Below, one piece after another: positions 15,551 through 24,955 of a stretch of 64,000 nucleotides of DNA (positions within the stretch are counted from its first letter, which is position 1; every line of letters begins with the position of its first letter). The position numbers and the translations under genes were made by a program. The notes under the pieces are model-generated. The model was not told where the DNA came from and made no database searches. It was given only the letters and a program-made list of their open reading frames with translations. Origin of the DNA: Roseovarius aestuariivivens (lineage in GTDB: Bacteria > Pseudomonadota > Alphaproteobacteria > Rhodobacterales > Rhodobacteraceae); contig NZ_SJEY01000006.1 in the NCBI RefSeq assembly GCF_004761875.1, forward strand, positions 1 to 64,000, given 5' to 3'.

Positions 15551-16314
15551 CCCTCTTCGCGCAGCTCGGCCGCGACGCGCTGCATCTCGTCGAGCGGCAG
15601 GTAGCCGCGCAGCATCTGATCTTCCATCACGAAGGACGGCGTGCCGGAAATACCGAGCTTTCGGCCCAGCGCGTGATTGGCGTCGATCACCTGCGCCACC
15701 TCGTCGCTTTCCATATGCGTCACGATCTCGTCGGCGGGCAGGCCCAGATCGCCCGCGATGCGGCGCAGCGCGGGTTCGGTGATGTCGCCGCTGAAGGCCA
15801 TCAGCGTGTCATGCGCGGCCTTGTAGGCGTCGTCGCCCGCCTTTTGCAGGACCGCCACGGCAAAGCGCGAGGCCATCACGGATTGCTCGCCCAAGATCGG
15901 GAACTCCTTGACGATCAGGCGGATATTGCCGTCGAAGTCCAGCAGATCCGCCACTTGGGGTGCAGCGCGACGGCAATAGCCGCAGCGGTAATCCATGAAC
16001 TCCACCAGCGTGATATCGCCCTCGGGATTGCCCCCGACCCAGGAATGGCCATCGTCGAAGATCGCGTCTTCATTGGCGGCGACCAGCGCCTCGTCGGCCT
16101 GCGCCTGCTGATCGGCCTGGCGCTCTTCCAGAACCTCGACGGCCTCCATGATCACCTCGGGATTGTCCAGCAGGTAGCTGCGGATCTCGCCGCGAAAGGC
16201 CTCGCGCTCGGCCTCGCTCATGTTTTCGAGATCGAAGGCCTGTGCGGGCAGGGCGGTCAGACCGGCGGCCAGCCCGGCGCTTAGGGCCAGGGCGGGAAAA
16301 AGGGGACGTGTCAT
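15547..16314 (-). CDS. dsbA: DsbA-family thiol:disulfide oxidoreductase with N-terminal oligomerisation helix
   Basis: 255 aa. The signal peptide ends at AQA (residue 26). The charged helix from about 31 to 75 resembles the ScsC/Com1-type N-terminal extension used for oligomerisation. The DsbA fold follows with active site C111-G-Y-C114 (DYRCGYCRR) and cis-proline GTPSF. It acts in the periplasm on secreted proteins as oxidase or isomerase; the oligomerising helix points to isomerase, as in ScsC, but this is inference. AAGGAG lies about 10 bases ahead of the start. The next gene, a small thioredoxin-fold protein, overlaps by 4 bp. Confidence 0.85.
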   Translation of the reverse strand: MTRPLFPALALSAGLAAGLTALPAQAFDLENMSEAEREAFRGEIRSYLLDNPEVIMEAVEVLEERQADQQAQADEALVAANEDAIFDDGHSWVGGNPEGDITLVEFMDYRCGYCRRAAPQVADLLDFDGNIRLIVKEFPILGEQSVMASRFAVAVLQKAGDDAYKAAHDTLMAFSGDITEPALRRIAGDLGLPADEIVTHMESDEVAQVIDANHALGRKLGISGTPSFVMEDQMLRGYLPLDEMQRVAAELREEG

Positions 16315-16354
16315 GTGTGTCTGCTCTCCTTGAAAGGCGTGTCGTGTCGATGGG

Positions 16355-17683
16355 TCACTTGCGTTGTTTCTCGGCCCGGCGCGCGGCCACGAGGATATCC
16401 TGCGCCCGCCGCCAGCCCGCCGAGCCGCGCGGCAAAAGCCCCGAGGCGCGCTCGGCATGGATACCGGCATCCTTGAGACGGCCCTGCATCGCATACCGCT
16501 CGGCGGTTACGACCGAGGCCATGCCGCGATTGCCGCTTTTGGCGTGGGCGGCGGCCAGATCGCGCAGCACGCGCGGGTCGCGCCCGTCACGTTGATGCGC
16601 GCGCTGAAGGTATTGCAACGCCGACCCGGTTTGTCCCTGCGCCAAAAGCGCCCGGCCATACGCCCCGAGGATAAGCGCATTGCGCGGGGCAAGCTGGGCC
16701 GCGCGGCCATAGGCATTGGCGGCGGCGCCGAATTGCCGGCTTTCCATCAGGATCTGGCCCTTCAGCTCGTAGTAAAAAGGGTCGTTCGGGCGATACGAAA
16801 TCGCCTGGTCGATCAGCGGCAGCGCGCGCTTGAGGTTCGACCGGCGGTGCCACGCCACGGCCTCGCGCATGGCCTTGATGTCGGCATAGCCGCTTTCGCC
16901 CGCCCGGCGCAGCGTCCACTTGGGCGCGCGCTGAAACGCCGAAAGCTTGCCCTTGGCGCGGAAGAACCAGTAGCGCGCCTGCGGATCCTCCTTGGCGCGA
17001 CCCTTATATGCCTCGGCCAGACGCTGCACCACGCGGTAGCGGTCCTGGCTGAGCGGATGGGTGCGCGCATAGGGGTCCTGACGGCCGCGCGATAGCACCT
17101 CCTGCCCGCGGAAGATGTCGAGAACCTGAAGCGCCCCGGCGGGGTCGATCCCGGCATTGGCGAGATAGCGCAGACCGGACTGGTCGGCGGCGTTCTCCTC
17201 GGCGCGGGTATGCACGAAGAAAAGCCGCTGCGCCGTGGTCTGCGCACCCAGCGCCACCGCACCGGCGGCCTCTCCTGCTCCCGCGGCCACCGCGGCGGCG
17301 GCAGCGAGCGCCGAGCCGATGCCCGCGGCGGTGCGCGCGTTGCGCATGTTGATGGGACGGCGCACCAGATGACCGTTGGCGATATGCGCGGCCTCATGCG
17401 CGATCACCGATTGCAGCATCGCCGGCGTTTCCATCCGTTCGATGAGGCCCGCGTTCACGAAGATCGAATTGCGGTCCACCACGAAGGCGTTGAGCCCGCC
17501 ATCGTCCACCACGAGAATCTCCACATTGGCCGAGCCGAGCCCCGCCTGCGCCAGCACGGGCGCGGCAAGCTGCCGCAGCGCGTATTCGATATCCGGGTCG
17601 CGCAACAGTCCAAGCGCACGCGCAGGCTGCGCGAGCGTCAGCGCCAGAAGTGCTGCCAGTGCCAGAAGCCGTGTCAGATGCAT
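16355..17683 (-). CDS. M48 family metalloprotease with TPR repeats (BepA-like)
   Basis: 442 aa. The signal peptide ends near ARA. The zinc site H96-E-A-A-H100 (VIAHEAAHIANGH) and the third-ligand region ENAADQSGLRYL mark the M48 peptidase domain (to about 230). Tetratricopeptide-like helices fill the rest (GQILMESRQFGAAANAYGRA, ALLAQGQTGSALQYLQRA). The layout matches BepA/YfgC, a periplasmic protease and chaperone for outer-membrane protein assembly. The start is placed at the signal-peptide ATG; seven more codons upstream are open. It is divergent from the aminotransferase gene. Confidence 0.87.
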   Translation of the reverse strand: MHLTRLLALAALLALTLAQPARALGLLRDPDIEYALRQLAAPVLAQAGLGSANVEILVVDDGGLNAFVVDRNSIFVNAGLIERMETPAMLQSVIAHEAAHIANGHLVRRPINMRNARTAAGIGSALAAAAAVAAGAGEAAGAVALGAQTTAQRLFFVHTRAEENAADQSGLRYLANAGIDPAGALQVLDIFRGQEVLSRGRQDPYARTHPLSQDRYRVVQRLAEAYKGRAKEDPQARYWFFRAKGKLSAFQRAPKWTLRRAGESGYADIKAMREAVAWHRRSNLKRALPLIDQAISYRPNDPFYYELKGQILMESRQFGAAANAYGRAAQLAPRNALILGAYGRALLAQGQTGSALQYLQRAHQRDGRDPRVLRDLAAAHAKSGNRGMASVVTAERYAMQGRLKDAGIHAERASGLLPRGSAGWRRAQDILVAARRAEKQRK

Positions 17684-17748
17684 TGACCTTGTCGCCGTTT
17701 CCAAGTCACAGGAGGAAGGATAGTGCGGCGCAGCTTAGGGGGAAGAAC

Positions 17749-18894
17749 ATGCGAAACTCAAGGCGATCCGGGGTCGATCCCTTTATCGTGATGGACGTCA
17801 TGGAAGCCGCCCGCGCCGCCGAGGCGGCGGGCCGCGAGATCATTCACATGGAGGTGGGTCAGCCCGGCACGCCCGCGCCGGAAGGCGCGCGCGCAGCCCT
17901 GGCCGCGTCCATGGGCCAGGACGCGATGGGCTATACCGTCGCGCTTGGCCTGCCAGAGCTTCGCACGCGCATCGCCCGGCTTTACGGCGACTGGTACGGG
18001 GTGGATCTCGACCCGGGCCGCGTGGTGGTCACGTCCGGGTCCTCGGGCGCGTTCATCCTGGCCTTCACGGCGCTCTTCGACACCGGCGCGCGGGTGGGAA
18101 TCGGCGCGCCGGGCTATCCCAGTTATCGCCAGATCCTGCGCGCGCTCGATCTGACGCCGGTCGATATTCCCACCGAACAATCCGCGCGCTATCAGCCGGT
18201 GGCGGGCGATATCGCGGCGCACGATCTGGACGGGCTTCTCGTCGCCAGCCCTGCGAATCCGACGGGCACCATGCTGGATCACATGGCGCTTTCGGCGCTC
18301 ATCGGCGCCGCCCAGGACGCGGGCGCGGCCTTTATCAGCGACGAGATCTATCACGGCATCGAATACGACCGCCGCGCCGTGACAGCGCTGGAGATCAGCG
18401 ACGAGGTTTACGTCATCAACTCGTTTTCCAAGTATTTCTCGATGACTGGCTGGCGCGTGGGCTGGATGGTGGTGCCCGAGGATCACGTGCGCGTGGTCGA
18501 GCGGCTGGCGCAGAATCTTTTCATCTGCCCGCCGCATGCGAGCCAGGTCGCGGCGCTGGCGGCGATGGACTGTCACGAAGAGCTGCAGGCGAACATGGAT
18601 GTCTACCGCGTCAACCGCCAGATGATGCTCGACGGTCTGCCCGGTGCCGGTTTCGACCGGATCGCGCCGCCCGATGGCGCGTTCTACGTCTATGCCGATG
18701 TGCGTCACCTGACCGACGACAGCCGCGCCTTCGCCGCCGAGATCCTGGATAAGGCGGGCGTCGCGGTCACGCCGGGGCTTGATTTCGACCCTGACCGCGG
18801 GGCCGGGACGCTGCGCTTTTCCTACGCACGGTCGACGGCGGATATCGCGGAGGGGCTCACGCGATTGAAGGCCTTTATGGCTCAGAGGTCGTAA
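17749..18894 (+). CDS. Class I/II PLP-dependent aminotransferase
   Basis: 381 aa. A fold-type I aminotransferase with MEVGQPGTPAPE near the N terminus, ASPANPTGTM, the SDEIYHGIEY segment and the PLP lysine in NSFSKYFSMTGWRVGW. The C-terminal arginine region is RFSYARST. It is close to aspartate/alanine aminotransferases, but the substrate cannot be fixed from sequence. GGGGGAAG lies ahead of the ATG at 17749; the open frame continues upstream into the region opposite the M48 gene and is not used. It stands alone, divergent from the protease. Confidence 0.88.
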   Translation: MRNSRRSGVDPFIVMDVMEAARAAEAAGREIIHMEVGQPGTPAPEGARAALAASMGQDAMGYTVALGLPELRTRIARLYGDWYGVDLDPGRVVVTSGSSGAFILAFTALFDTGARVGIGAPGYPSYRQILRALDLTPVDIPTEQSARYQPVAGDIAAHDLDGLLVASPANPTGTMLDHMALSALIGAAQDAGAAFISDEIYHGIEYDRRAVTALEISDEVYVINSFSKYFSMTGWRVGWMVVPEDHVRVVERLAQNLFICPPHASQVAALAAMDCHEELQANMDVYRVNRQMMLDGLPGAGFDRIAPPDGAFYVYADVRHLTDDSRAFAAEILDKAGVAVTPGLDFDPDRGAGTLRFSYARSTADIAEGLTRLKAFMAQRS

Positions 18895-18942
18895 CCGGGG
18901 CCTAGCCCCGGACCCCGGGAAATATTTGCACGAAGAAACCCG
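18895..18942. repeat. Intergenic palindromic element of the Rhodobacteraceae type
   Basis: CCGGGGC/GCCCCGG arms (18895-18911, 3-nt loop) are followed by ACCCCGGGAAATATTTGCA and a GAAGAAA run. I recall this C/G-palindrome-plus-ATATTT pattern recurring between genes in this bacterial family. It may act as a transcript end for the aminotransferase gene. Confidence 0.45.
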
Positions 18943-19011
18943 GTTGTGGGCAAGGGCCGCCGACTCGTGTAACCTGAACCGCAATCAAGACCGACAACAG
19001 CGGCGAGCAGC

Positions 19012-20229
19012 ATGATACGGGCAATTCTGGCTTTGATACTGGCGATTTGGGCCGGCGCGGGCATCGCGCAGGGCTTTTCCGGGCTGGCGCGGGTCAACCC
19101 CGAAGCCACGCGGCTGAGCGACACGCGCGACGGCATGCGGCTTGAGATCGGGCTAAGCCAGGGCGTTCCGTGGCGGGTCTTCACGCTCGACGGGCCGCCC
19201 CGGTTGGTGCTCGATTTCCGCGAGGTGGACTGGCGCGGCGCGGATCCCGCGCTGATCGACTGGGCCGAGGGCGCGAAGGCGGTGCGCATGGGCGCGTTCC
19301 GCCCGGGCTGGTCGCGGCTGGTGGTCGACCTCAACGGGCCCTTCGCGGTGGCCGAGGCCGATATGCGCGTCGAGGAAACGAGTGGCGCGGCGCGGCTGCG
19401 CGTCGATCTGCAGAAGGTACCGGCCGAGCGGTTCGCCGCCGTCGCCGGCGCACCGGCGCTGCCGGGCTGGGCGCTGCCGGGCGAAGGTCTCAAGGCGCAG
19501 ATCCGGCCGCGTCAGCGCGGCGAGGCGCCGCTTGTCGTGGTGATCGACCCGGGCCACGGCGGCATCGACCCCGGCGCCGAGCAGGAAGAACTTGTCGAGA
19601 AGGACCTGATGCTGACCTTCGCGCGCGAACTCAAGGACGCGCTGACGCGCGCGGGCGGTTTCGAGGTGGTGCTGACCCGCGAGGCGGATCTTTTCGTGTC
19701 GCTCGAACGGCGCGTCGCCATCGCCCATCAGACCGGCGCCGATCTTTTCCTGTCGCTCCATGCCGACGCGCTGAGCGAGGGGCGCGCGCATGGCGCGACG
19801 GTCTATACCCTGTCCGACAGCGCGTCGGACGAGGCCTCGGCGGCGCTGGCGGAACGGCACAATCGCGCCGACATGCTGGCGGGCATCGACCTGACTGGGG
19901 TCGATGACGTGGTGGCCGACGTGCTGATGGATCTCGCGCGGCAGGAAACCCAGCCCCGCGCCGAGGAAATCGCGCGCGCGCTCAAGCTGGGGCTGGCCGA
20001 ACGCGGTCTGCCGCTTAATTCGCGCCCCCTGCGGTCCGCGGGGTTTTCGGTGCTCAAAAGCCCAGATATCCCGTCGGTCCTGCTCGAGGTCGGCTTCCTG
20101 TCGAGCCGGCGCGACCGCGAGAACCTGCGCGATCCGGCCTGGCGCGCCACGATGGCGCAGGCCATCACCGAGGCGATCTCTGCCTGGCGCATCGCGGATG
20201 CGGCCCGCGCCGATCTGGTGCGGCAATGA
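19012..20229 (+). CDS. amiC: N-acetylmuramoyl-L-alanine amidase (AMIN + Amidase_3)
   Basis: 405 aa. A signal peptide (to about AQG, residue 21), an AMIN domain (about 25-130, cell-wall targeting), then the zinc amidase domain from about 178. Zinc ligands visible: H in IDPGHGGIDPGA, E in the EKDLMLTFA stretch, H in FLSLHADAL, and the catalytic E in LLEVGFLSS. It cleaves the bond between muramic acid and the stem peptide during daughter-cell separation. It is followed by the PBP1A gene after about 100 bp that hold that gene's own promoter, so the two wall genes are neighbours but can be transcribed separately. Confidence 0.93.
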   Translation: MIRAILALILAIWAGAGIAQGFSGLARVNPEATRLSDTRDGMRLEIGLSQGVPWRVFTLDGPPRLVLDFREVDWRGADPALIDWAEGAKAVRMGAFRPGWSRLVVDLNGPFAVAEADMRVEETSGAARLRVDLQKVPAERFAAVAGAPALPGWALPGEGLKAQIRPRQRGEAPLVVVIDPGHGGIDPGAEQEELVEKDLMLTFARELKDALTRAGGFEVVLTREADLFVSLERRVAIAHQTGADLFLSLHADALSEGRAHGATVYTLSDSASDEASAALAERHNRADMLAGIDLTGVDDVVADVLMDLARQETQPRAEEIARALKLGLAERGLPLNSRPLRSAGFSVLKSPDIPSVLLEVGFLSSRRDRENLRDPAWRATMAQAITEAISAWRIADAARADLVRQ

Positions 20230-20274
20230 GGCCCGCGCGGATCGGCGGGCGGCTGCCGCGCGCCGAGATGTGTT

Positions 20275-20303
20275 TTGACCGCGCTGCGCGCGATCCTTAT
20301 ATG
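20275..20303 (+). promoter_or_regulatory. Sigma-70 type promoter for the PBP1A gene
   Basis: TTGACC (20275-20280), 17-bp spacer, TATATG (20298-20303). Good match and ideal spacing; predicted start site near 20310, giving a short leader before the GTG at 20332. Confidence 0.65.
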
Positions 20304-20331
20304 ATGGCTGACTGACAAGGACCTAACCCAC

Positions 20332-22854
20332 GTGCTACGCCCGATCCTGACCTTCTTCGGCACCATCTTCAGCCTTATGACGCTGATCGTGATGCTTGTG
20401 GCACTGTCCGTGGGCGCGGTGTTCCATATTTACGGCAAGGACCTGCCCAGCCACGAGAGCCTGGCCAATTACACGCCCCCTACGATCAGCCGGATCTATT
20501 CGGGCGAGGGGCGGATCATCGACGAGTTTTCCCGCGAACGACGCCTCTTCACCCCGGCCGAGGATATCCCCGACCTCGTCAAGCAGGCCTTCATCAGCGC
20601 CGAGGACAAGAATTTCTATTCTCACCAAGGCTATGATGCGCGCGGGATCGCCGCAGCGGCGGTCGAGGCCGTGCGCACCCGCGGCCAGACCGTACGGGGT
20701 GCGTCGACCATCACGCAGCAGGTGATGAAGAACTTCCTTCTTTCCGGCGACCGGCGGCTGGAACGCAAGATCAAGGAAATCATCCTCGCCACCCGGATCG
20801 AGGACACGCTGAGCAAGGAAGACATTCTTGAGCTCTATATGAACGAGATCTTTCTCGGGCAGAACTCCTATGGCGTGACGGCCGCCGCCCAGACCTATTT
20901 CAACAAGCCGCTGCGCGACCTGGCCCCGCACGAGGCGGCATTCCTGGCCTCGATGCCCAAGGCGCCGTCGGACTATCACCCGGTGCGCGAGAAAGAGCGT
21001 CTGAAGACCCGTCGCGATTTCGTGCTCAAGGAAATGTACGAGAACGGCTATCTCGACCGGGCCACCTACGAGGAAGAAGTGGCGCAACCGCTGCGCTCGG
21101 TCCAGAACGGCGATTTCGAACCTTTCTCGGCGCAATTGCCGCCGCGCGACTATTTCACCGACGAGATCCGCCGCCAGCTGAGCGAGAATTTCGGCGAGGG
21201 CGAGTTCTTTTCCGGCGGTCTGACCGTGCGGGCCACCATCGATCCCGAACTGCAGGAAGAGGCAGCCTTTGCACTGCGCCAGCAGCTGGAACAATATGAC
21301 CGGGGCCGGGGCCGCTGGCGCGGAACGGGCGAGGTGTTGCCCGCCGAAGCGCTGGAAAGCGAAGAGGCCTGGCGCGCGGCGCTGGCCGAGGCGGACGTGG
21401 CGCGCGACATCGACTTTCAGGGGCGCTGGTATCCGGCGGTGATCGTCGAGATAGGCGATCAGCAGATGCGTCTTGGCATCGAGGGCGTCGAGGAGACGGA
21501 GGCCGAGCCGCATGTCGTGCCGCGCGCCGATATCGCCTGGCTGCCCGGCAATTTCCAGCAGACCTTCGAACGCGGCGAGGTGGTGCATGTGCGCCGGATG
21601 ACCTCGGACGAGGACGGCAGCTTTCTGCGCTGGACGCTGCGACAGGTGCCCGAGGCGCAGGGCGGCTTCGTGGCGATGGACGTCAATACGGGGCGCGTTC
21701 TGGCCATGCAGGGCGGGTTTTCCTACCAGAACTCGGTCTTCAACCGCGCGACCCAAGCCAAGCGGCAGCCGGGCTCGAGCTTCAAGCCCTTCGTCTATGC
21801 CGCCGCCCTCGACAGCGGGTATACGCCCGCGACTATCGTCGTGGACGCGCCGATCGAGATCAACACGCCCCAGGGCCTCTGGCGGCCGCGCAACTCTTCG
21901 AACAAGTTCTATGGGCCCACGCCGCTGCGCACCGGCATCGAACAGTCGCGGAACCTGATGACCATCCGCCTGGCCGAGGAGATCGGCATGGACGTGGTCG
22001 CCGATTACGCCGAGCGGTTCGGGGTCTATGACGACATGGGCCAGTTCCTGGCCAACTCGCTGGGGTCCGAGGAAACCACGCTCTACAAGATGGTGGCAGC
22101 CTACGCGATGTTCGCCAATGGCGGCGAGCGGGTGGAACCCACGCTGGTCGACCGGGTGCAGGACCGCTACGGCAAGACCGTCTATCGTCATGATCCGCGC
22201 GCCTGCACCGATTGCGACGATCCGGGCATTCCGCGGTCGCGCGGCCCGCGGATCGTGTCGGACCGCCAGCAGATCATGGACCCGGTGACGGCCTATCAGC
22301 TGACCTCGATGATGAAAGGCGTTGTGGATCGCGGCACCGCGGCAGGCGCGATCAACCTGCCGGTGCCGATCGCCGGCAAGACCGGCACCACCAACGACGC
22401 GCGCGACGTGTGGTTCGTGGGCTTTTCGTCCACCATCGCCGCGGGCTGCTATATCGGCTACGATCAGCCGCGCGGCCTCGGCCGGGGCGCCTATGGGTCG
22501 TCCATGTGCGGGCCAGTGTTCCAGTCCTTCATGCAGAAGGCGATCCAGAAATACGGCGGATCGGACTTCAAGGTGCCGGAGGGCTGCGACTTCATCAAGA
22601 TCGACCGCTTCACCGGCGCGCGCCTCTCTGATGACGCGTCGGGCAATTACGTGGTCTCGGAATGCTTCCGCGAGGGCGAAGAGCCGGTCTTCGGCATCAC
22701 CTTCGACGGCGGCTTTGCCATGGGCGGGGATTTCGAGATGTACGCGCCCGGTCAGGGTGAAAACGTCCGCGAGGTCACCACTTCGACCGGGGAAAAGGCG
22801 CGGGTCGGCAACAAGTCGAGCTTCGGCAACATGAGCTCAGGCGGGCTTTACTGA
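20332..22854 (+). CDS. mrcA: Penicillin-binding protein 1A
   Basis: 840 aa, GTG start with AAGGA upstream. An N-terminal membrane anchor (to about residue 35) precedes the glycosyltransferase domain with catalytic E91 (SAEDKNFYSHQGYD), GASTITQQ and the RKIKEIILA block. A large insertion of OB-fold type (about 330-420) leads to the transpeptidase domain with S482-x-x-K485 (GSSFKPF) and K683-T-G-T-T. It polymerises and cross-links peptidoglycan at the outer face of the inner membrane. Length and insertion agree with class A PBPs of alphaproteobacteria. It follows amiC, another wall gene. Confidence 0.96.
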   Translation: MLRPILTFFGTIFSLMTLIVMLVALSVGAVFHIYGKDLPSHESLANYTPPTISRIYSGEGRIIDEFSRERRLFTPAEDIPDLVKQAFISAEDKNFYSHQGYDARGIAAAAVEAVRTRGQTVRGASTITQQVMKNFLLSGDRRLERKIKEIILATRIEDTLSKEDILELYMNEIFLGQNSYGVTAAAQTYFNKPLRDLAPHEAAFLASMPKAPSDYHPVREKERLKTRRDFVLKEMYENGYLDRATYEEEVAQPLRSVQNGDFEPFSAQLPPRDYFTDEIRRQLSENFGEGEFFSGGLTVRATIDPELQEEAAFALRQQLEQYDRGRGRWRGTGEVLPAEALESEEAWRAALAEADVARDIDFQGRWYPAVIVEIGDQQMRLGIEGVEETEAEPHVVPRADIAWLPGNFQQTFERGEVVHVRRMTSDEDGSFLRWTLRQVPEAQGGFVAMDVNTGRVLAMQGGFSYQNSVFNRATQAKRQPGSSFKPFVYAAALDSGYTPATIVVDAPIEINTPQGLWRPRNSSNKFYGPTPLRTGIEQSRNLMTIRLAEEIGMDVVADYAERFGVYDDMGQFLANSLGSEETTLYKMVAAYAMFANGGERVEPTLVDRVQDRYGKTVYRHDPRACTDCDDPGIPRSRGPRIVSDRQQIMDPVTAYQLTSMMKGVVDRGTAAGAINLPVPIAGKTGTTNDARDVWFVGFSSTIAAGCYIGYDQPRGLGRGAYGSSMCGPVFQSFMQKAIQKYGGSDFKVPEGCDFIKIDRFTGARLSDDASGNYVVSECFREGEEPVFGITFDGGFAMGGDFEMYAPGQGENVREVTTSTGEKARVGNKSSFGNMSSGGLY

Positions 22855-22968
22855 CCTGACGACGGGCAGGGCGCGCTGAAGCACGCCCTACGGGGCCGCG
22901 CTCCCGATCTTGCCCGTGCGCCTGACGCTTGATATCAACCCGTTCTGAGCAGACCAAGGACCCCCAGA

Positions 22969-24099
22969 ATGCGCGCCGAGATTCAAACGCTTGTCTCCGA
23001 GATCGAAACCTCGCTGGAGCTTCTCCGCCAGCGTCTGGGCTGGGAAACGGCCCAGCACCGGCTGGAGGAATTCAACGCGCGCGTCGAGGACCCGCAGCTT
23101 TGGGACGATCCCGAAAAGGCGCAGAAGCTGATGCGCGACCGGCAGGCGCTGGTCGACGCGATCGAGACCCATGATACCATCAAGGCCCAGCTTGAGGACA
23201 ATACGGGCCTTATCGAACTGGGCGAGGCCGAGGACGACGCCGAGGTGGTCAAGGAGGCCGAGGACGCGCTGCGCGCCCTTGCCAAGCTCGCCGCCGCGAA
23301 AGAGCTCGAGGCGCTTCTGGACGGCGAGGCGGACGCCAACGACACCTTCCTTGAAATCAACGCCGGTGCGGGCGGCACCGAAAGCTGCGACTGGGCGGCC
23401 ATGCTGGCGCGGATGTATGTCCGCTGGGCCGAGCAGCACGGCTATACGGTCGAGCTTCAGTCCGAAAGCCCCGGCGACGAGGCCGGGATCAAATCGGCGG
23501 CCTACAAGATCTCGGGGCACAACGCCTATGGCTGGCTCAAATCAGAATCCGGCGTGCACCGCCTCGTGCGCATCTCGCCCTACGACTCGGCGGCCAAGCG
23601 GCACACCTCGTTCTGCTCGGTTTGGGTCTATCCGGTCGTCGACGACAATATCGAGATCGAGGTCAACCCGTCGGACATCCGCCTGGACACGTTCCGCAGT
23701 TCCGGCGCGGGCGGCCAGCACGTCAACAAGACCGACTCGGCGGTGCGGATCACCCACCACCCCACCGGGATCGTCGTGACAAGCTCCGAGAAATCTCAGC
23801 ACCAGAACCGCGAAATCGCCATGAAGGCGCTGAAATCGCGGCTCTACCAGCTTGAGCTTGACAAGCGCAACGCCGAGATCAGCGCCGCCCACGAGGCCAA
23901 GGGCGACGCGGGCTGGGGCAACCAGATCCGGTCCTACGTGCTGCAGCCCTATCAGATGGTCAAGGACCTGCGCACGGGCCACGAGACCTCGGACACCAAG
24001 GGCGTGCTCGACGGCGACCTCGACCCGTTCATGGCCGCCACTTTGGCGATGGATGTGTCCGGCAAGTCCCGCGCCGAGGCGCAGGGCGAAGACGTTTAG
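22969..24099 (+). CDS. prfB: Peptide chain release factor 2
   Basis: 376 aa. It recognises UAA/UGA stop codons and triggers peptide release. GGQ at 248-250 ([15 protein letters not shown]) is the catalytic motif. The stop-recognition tripeptide appears as S203-P-Y205 followed by RHTSF, where many bacteria have SPF. The reading frame is continuous from the ATG, so the programmed +1 frameshift used for autoregulation in E. coli is absent. AAGGACCC precedes the start. It stands between mrcA and the convergent gluQ. Confidence 0.97.
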   Translation: MRAEIQTLVSEIETSLELLRQRLGWETAQHRLEEFNARVEDPQLWDDPEKAQKLMRDRQALVDAIETHDTIKAQLEDNTGLIELGEAEDDAEVVKEAEDALRALAKLAAAKELEALLDGEADANDTFLEINAGAGGTESCDWAAMLARMYVRWAEQHGYTVELQSESPGDEAGIKSAAYKISGHNAYGWLKSESGVHRLVRISPYDSAAKRHTSFCSVWVYPVVDDNIEIEVNPSDIRLDTFRSSGAGGQHVNKTDSAVRITHHPTGIVVTSSEKSQHQNREIAMKALKSRLYQLELDKRNAEISAAHEAKGDAGWGNQIRSYVLQPYQMVKDLRTGHETSDTKGVLDGDLDPFMAATLAMDVSGKSRAEAQGEDV

Positions 24100-24115
24100 A
24101 AGCCGCGCCCGGGCC

Positions 24116-24955
24116 CTATAGCCCCACCATCGCCCGGATATCCTGCGCCGTCCTGCCCTGTTCGCGGTAAAGCGACAGCGCCCGCGCGTCGTCCCGCTTG
24201 GCGAGCCTCTTGCCCTCGTCATCCCGGATCAGCCGATGATGGTGGTAGCGGGGCAAAGGCTTGTCCAACAGACGCAGCAGAAGCACCTGGATCGGCGTGA
24301 AGTGAAAGAGATCCTCACCCCGCACCACATCCGTGATCCCCTGGGTTACGTCATCGAGCGCCGAGGCCAGGAAATAGGCCACGATCTCCTCGCCCTTGCG
24401 CGACACCACCACATCGCCGATCCGGGCCAGGGCGAAATCCGGCTCGACGCGATGCGTGCCCGCCCATCGTTCGCCTGTCTCTTCAAACGCCGGCAGCGCG
24501 CCGTCGAACCACGCCAGCGTCCTGTCCAGATGCAGGCGTAGCGCATCACCGGGGTGTCGGCTGGCCATGTCGCGGTGCCGGCACGTGCCGGGATAGACAT
24601 CGTGGCGCACCCCCTCCTGCGGGGCGGTCTGTGCGGCCTGAATGTCGCTCCGGCTGCAGGAACAGGGGTAGAGCAGGTCCATCTCCTCCAGCCGCGCGAT
24701 GGCCGGCTCGTAATCGCGCAGATGCTCCGACTGCCGCCATACGGGACCGTCCCAGGACAGCCCGAGCCACGCCAAGTCCTCGAGGATCAGCGCATCCCAT
24801 TCGGCCTTCGAGCGCTGCAGGTCCGTATCCTCCATCCGGAGCAAGAAACGCCCCTCTGCCGCGCGCGCCATGTCATGGCCCAAAAGCGCCGAAAACGCAT
24901 GGCCCAGATGCAGCGGCCCGGTCGGCGACGGGGCGAAACGCGTGGCGAACGTCAC
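24116..24955 (-). CDS. gluQ: Glutamyl-Q tRNA(Asp) synthetase
   Basis: 279 aa, the short GluRS paralogue without an anticodon-binding domain. It attaches glutamate to queuosine at position 34 of tRNA-Asp. The HIGH-type motif is APSPTGPLHLGHA. Zinc site: CSC near residue 98 and Y/C in VYPGTC. A KLAKR-type signature reads KRLAKRDDA. Its target tRNA-Asp is present in two copies in this window. The ATG overlaps the stop of the upstream methyltransferase gene by 4 bp, indicating one operon. Confidence 0.95.
   Translation of the reverse strand: MTFATRFAPSPTGPLHLGHAFSALLGHDMARAAEGRFLLRMEDTDLQRSKAEWDALILEDLAWLGLSWDGPVWRQSEHLRDYEPAIARLEEMDLLYPCSCSRSDIQAAQTAPQEGVRHDVYPGTCRHRDMASRHPGDALRLHLDRTLAWFDGALPAFEETGERWAGTHRVEPDFALARIGDVVVSRKGEEIVAYFLASALDDVTQGITDVVRGEDLFHFTPIQVLLLRLLDKPLPRYHHHRLIRDDEGKRLAKRDDARALSLYREQGRTAQDIRAMVGL

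Noticed and set aside
20335..22191. 618-codon open frame on the minus strand
   Set aside because: Opposite the PBP1A gene, whose catalytic motifs are intact; the antisense product has no recognisable motif.
22969..23100. Programmed frameshift in prfB
   Set aside because: No in-frame UGA or slippery CUU-UGA word near codon 25; the gene is a single continuous frame.
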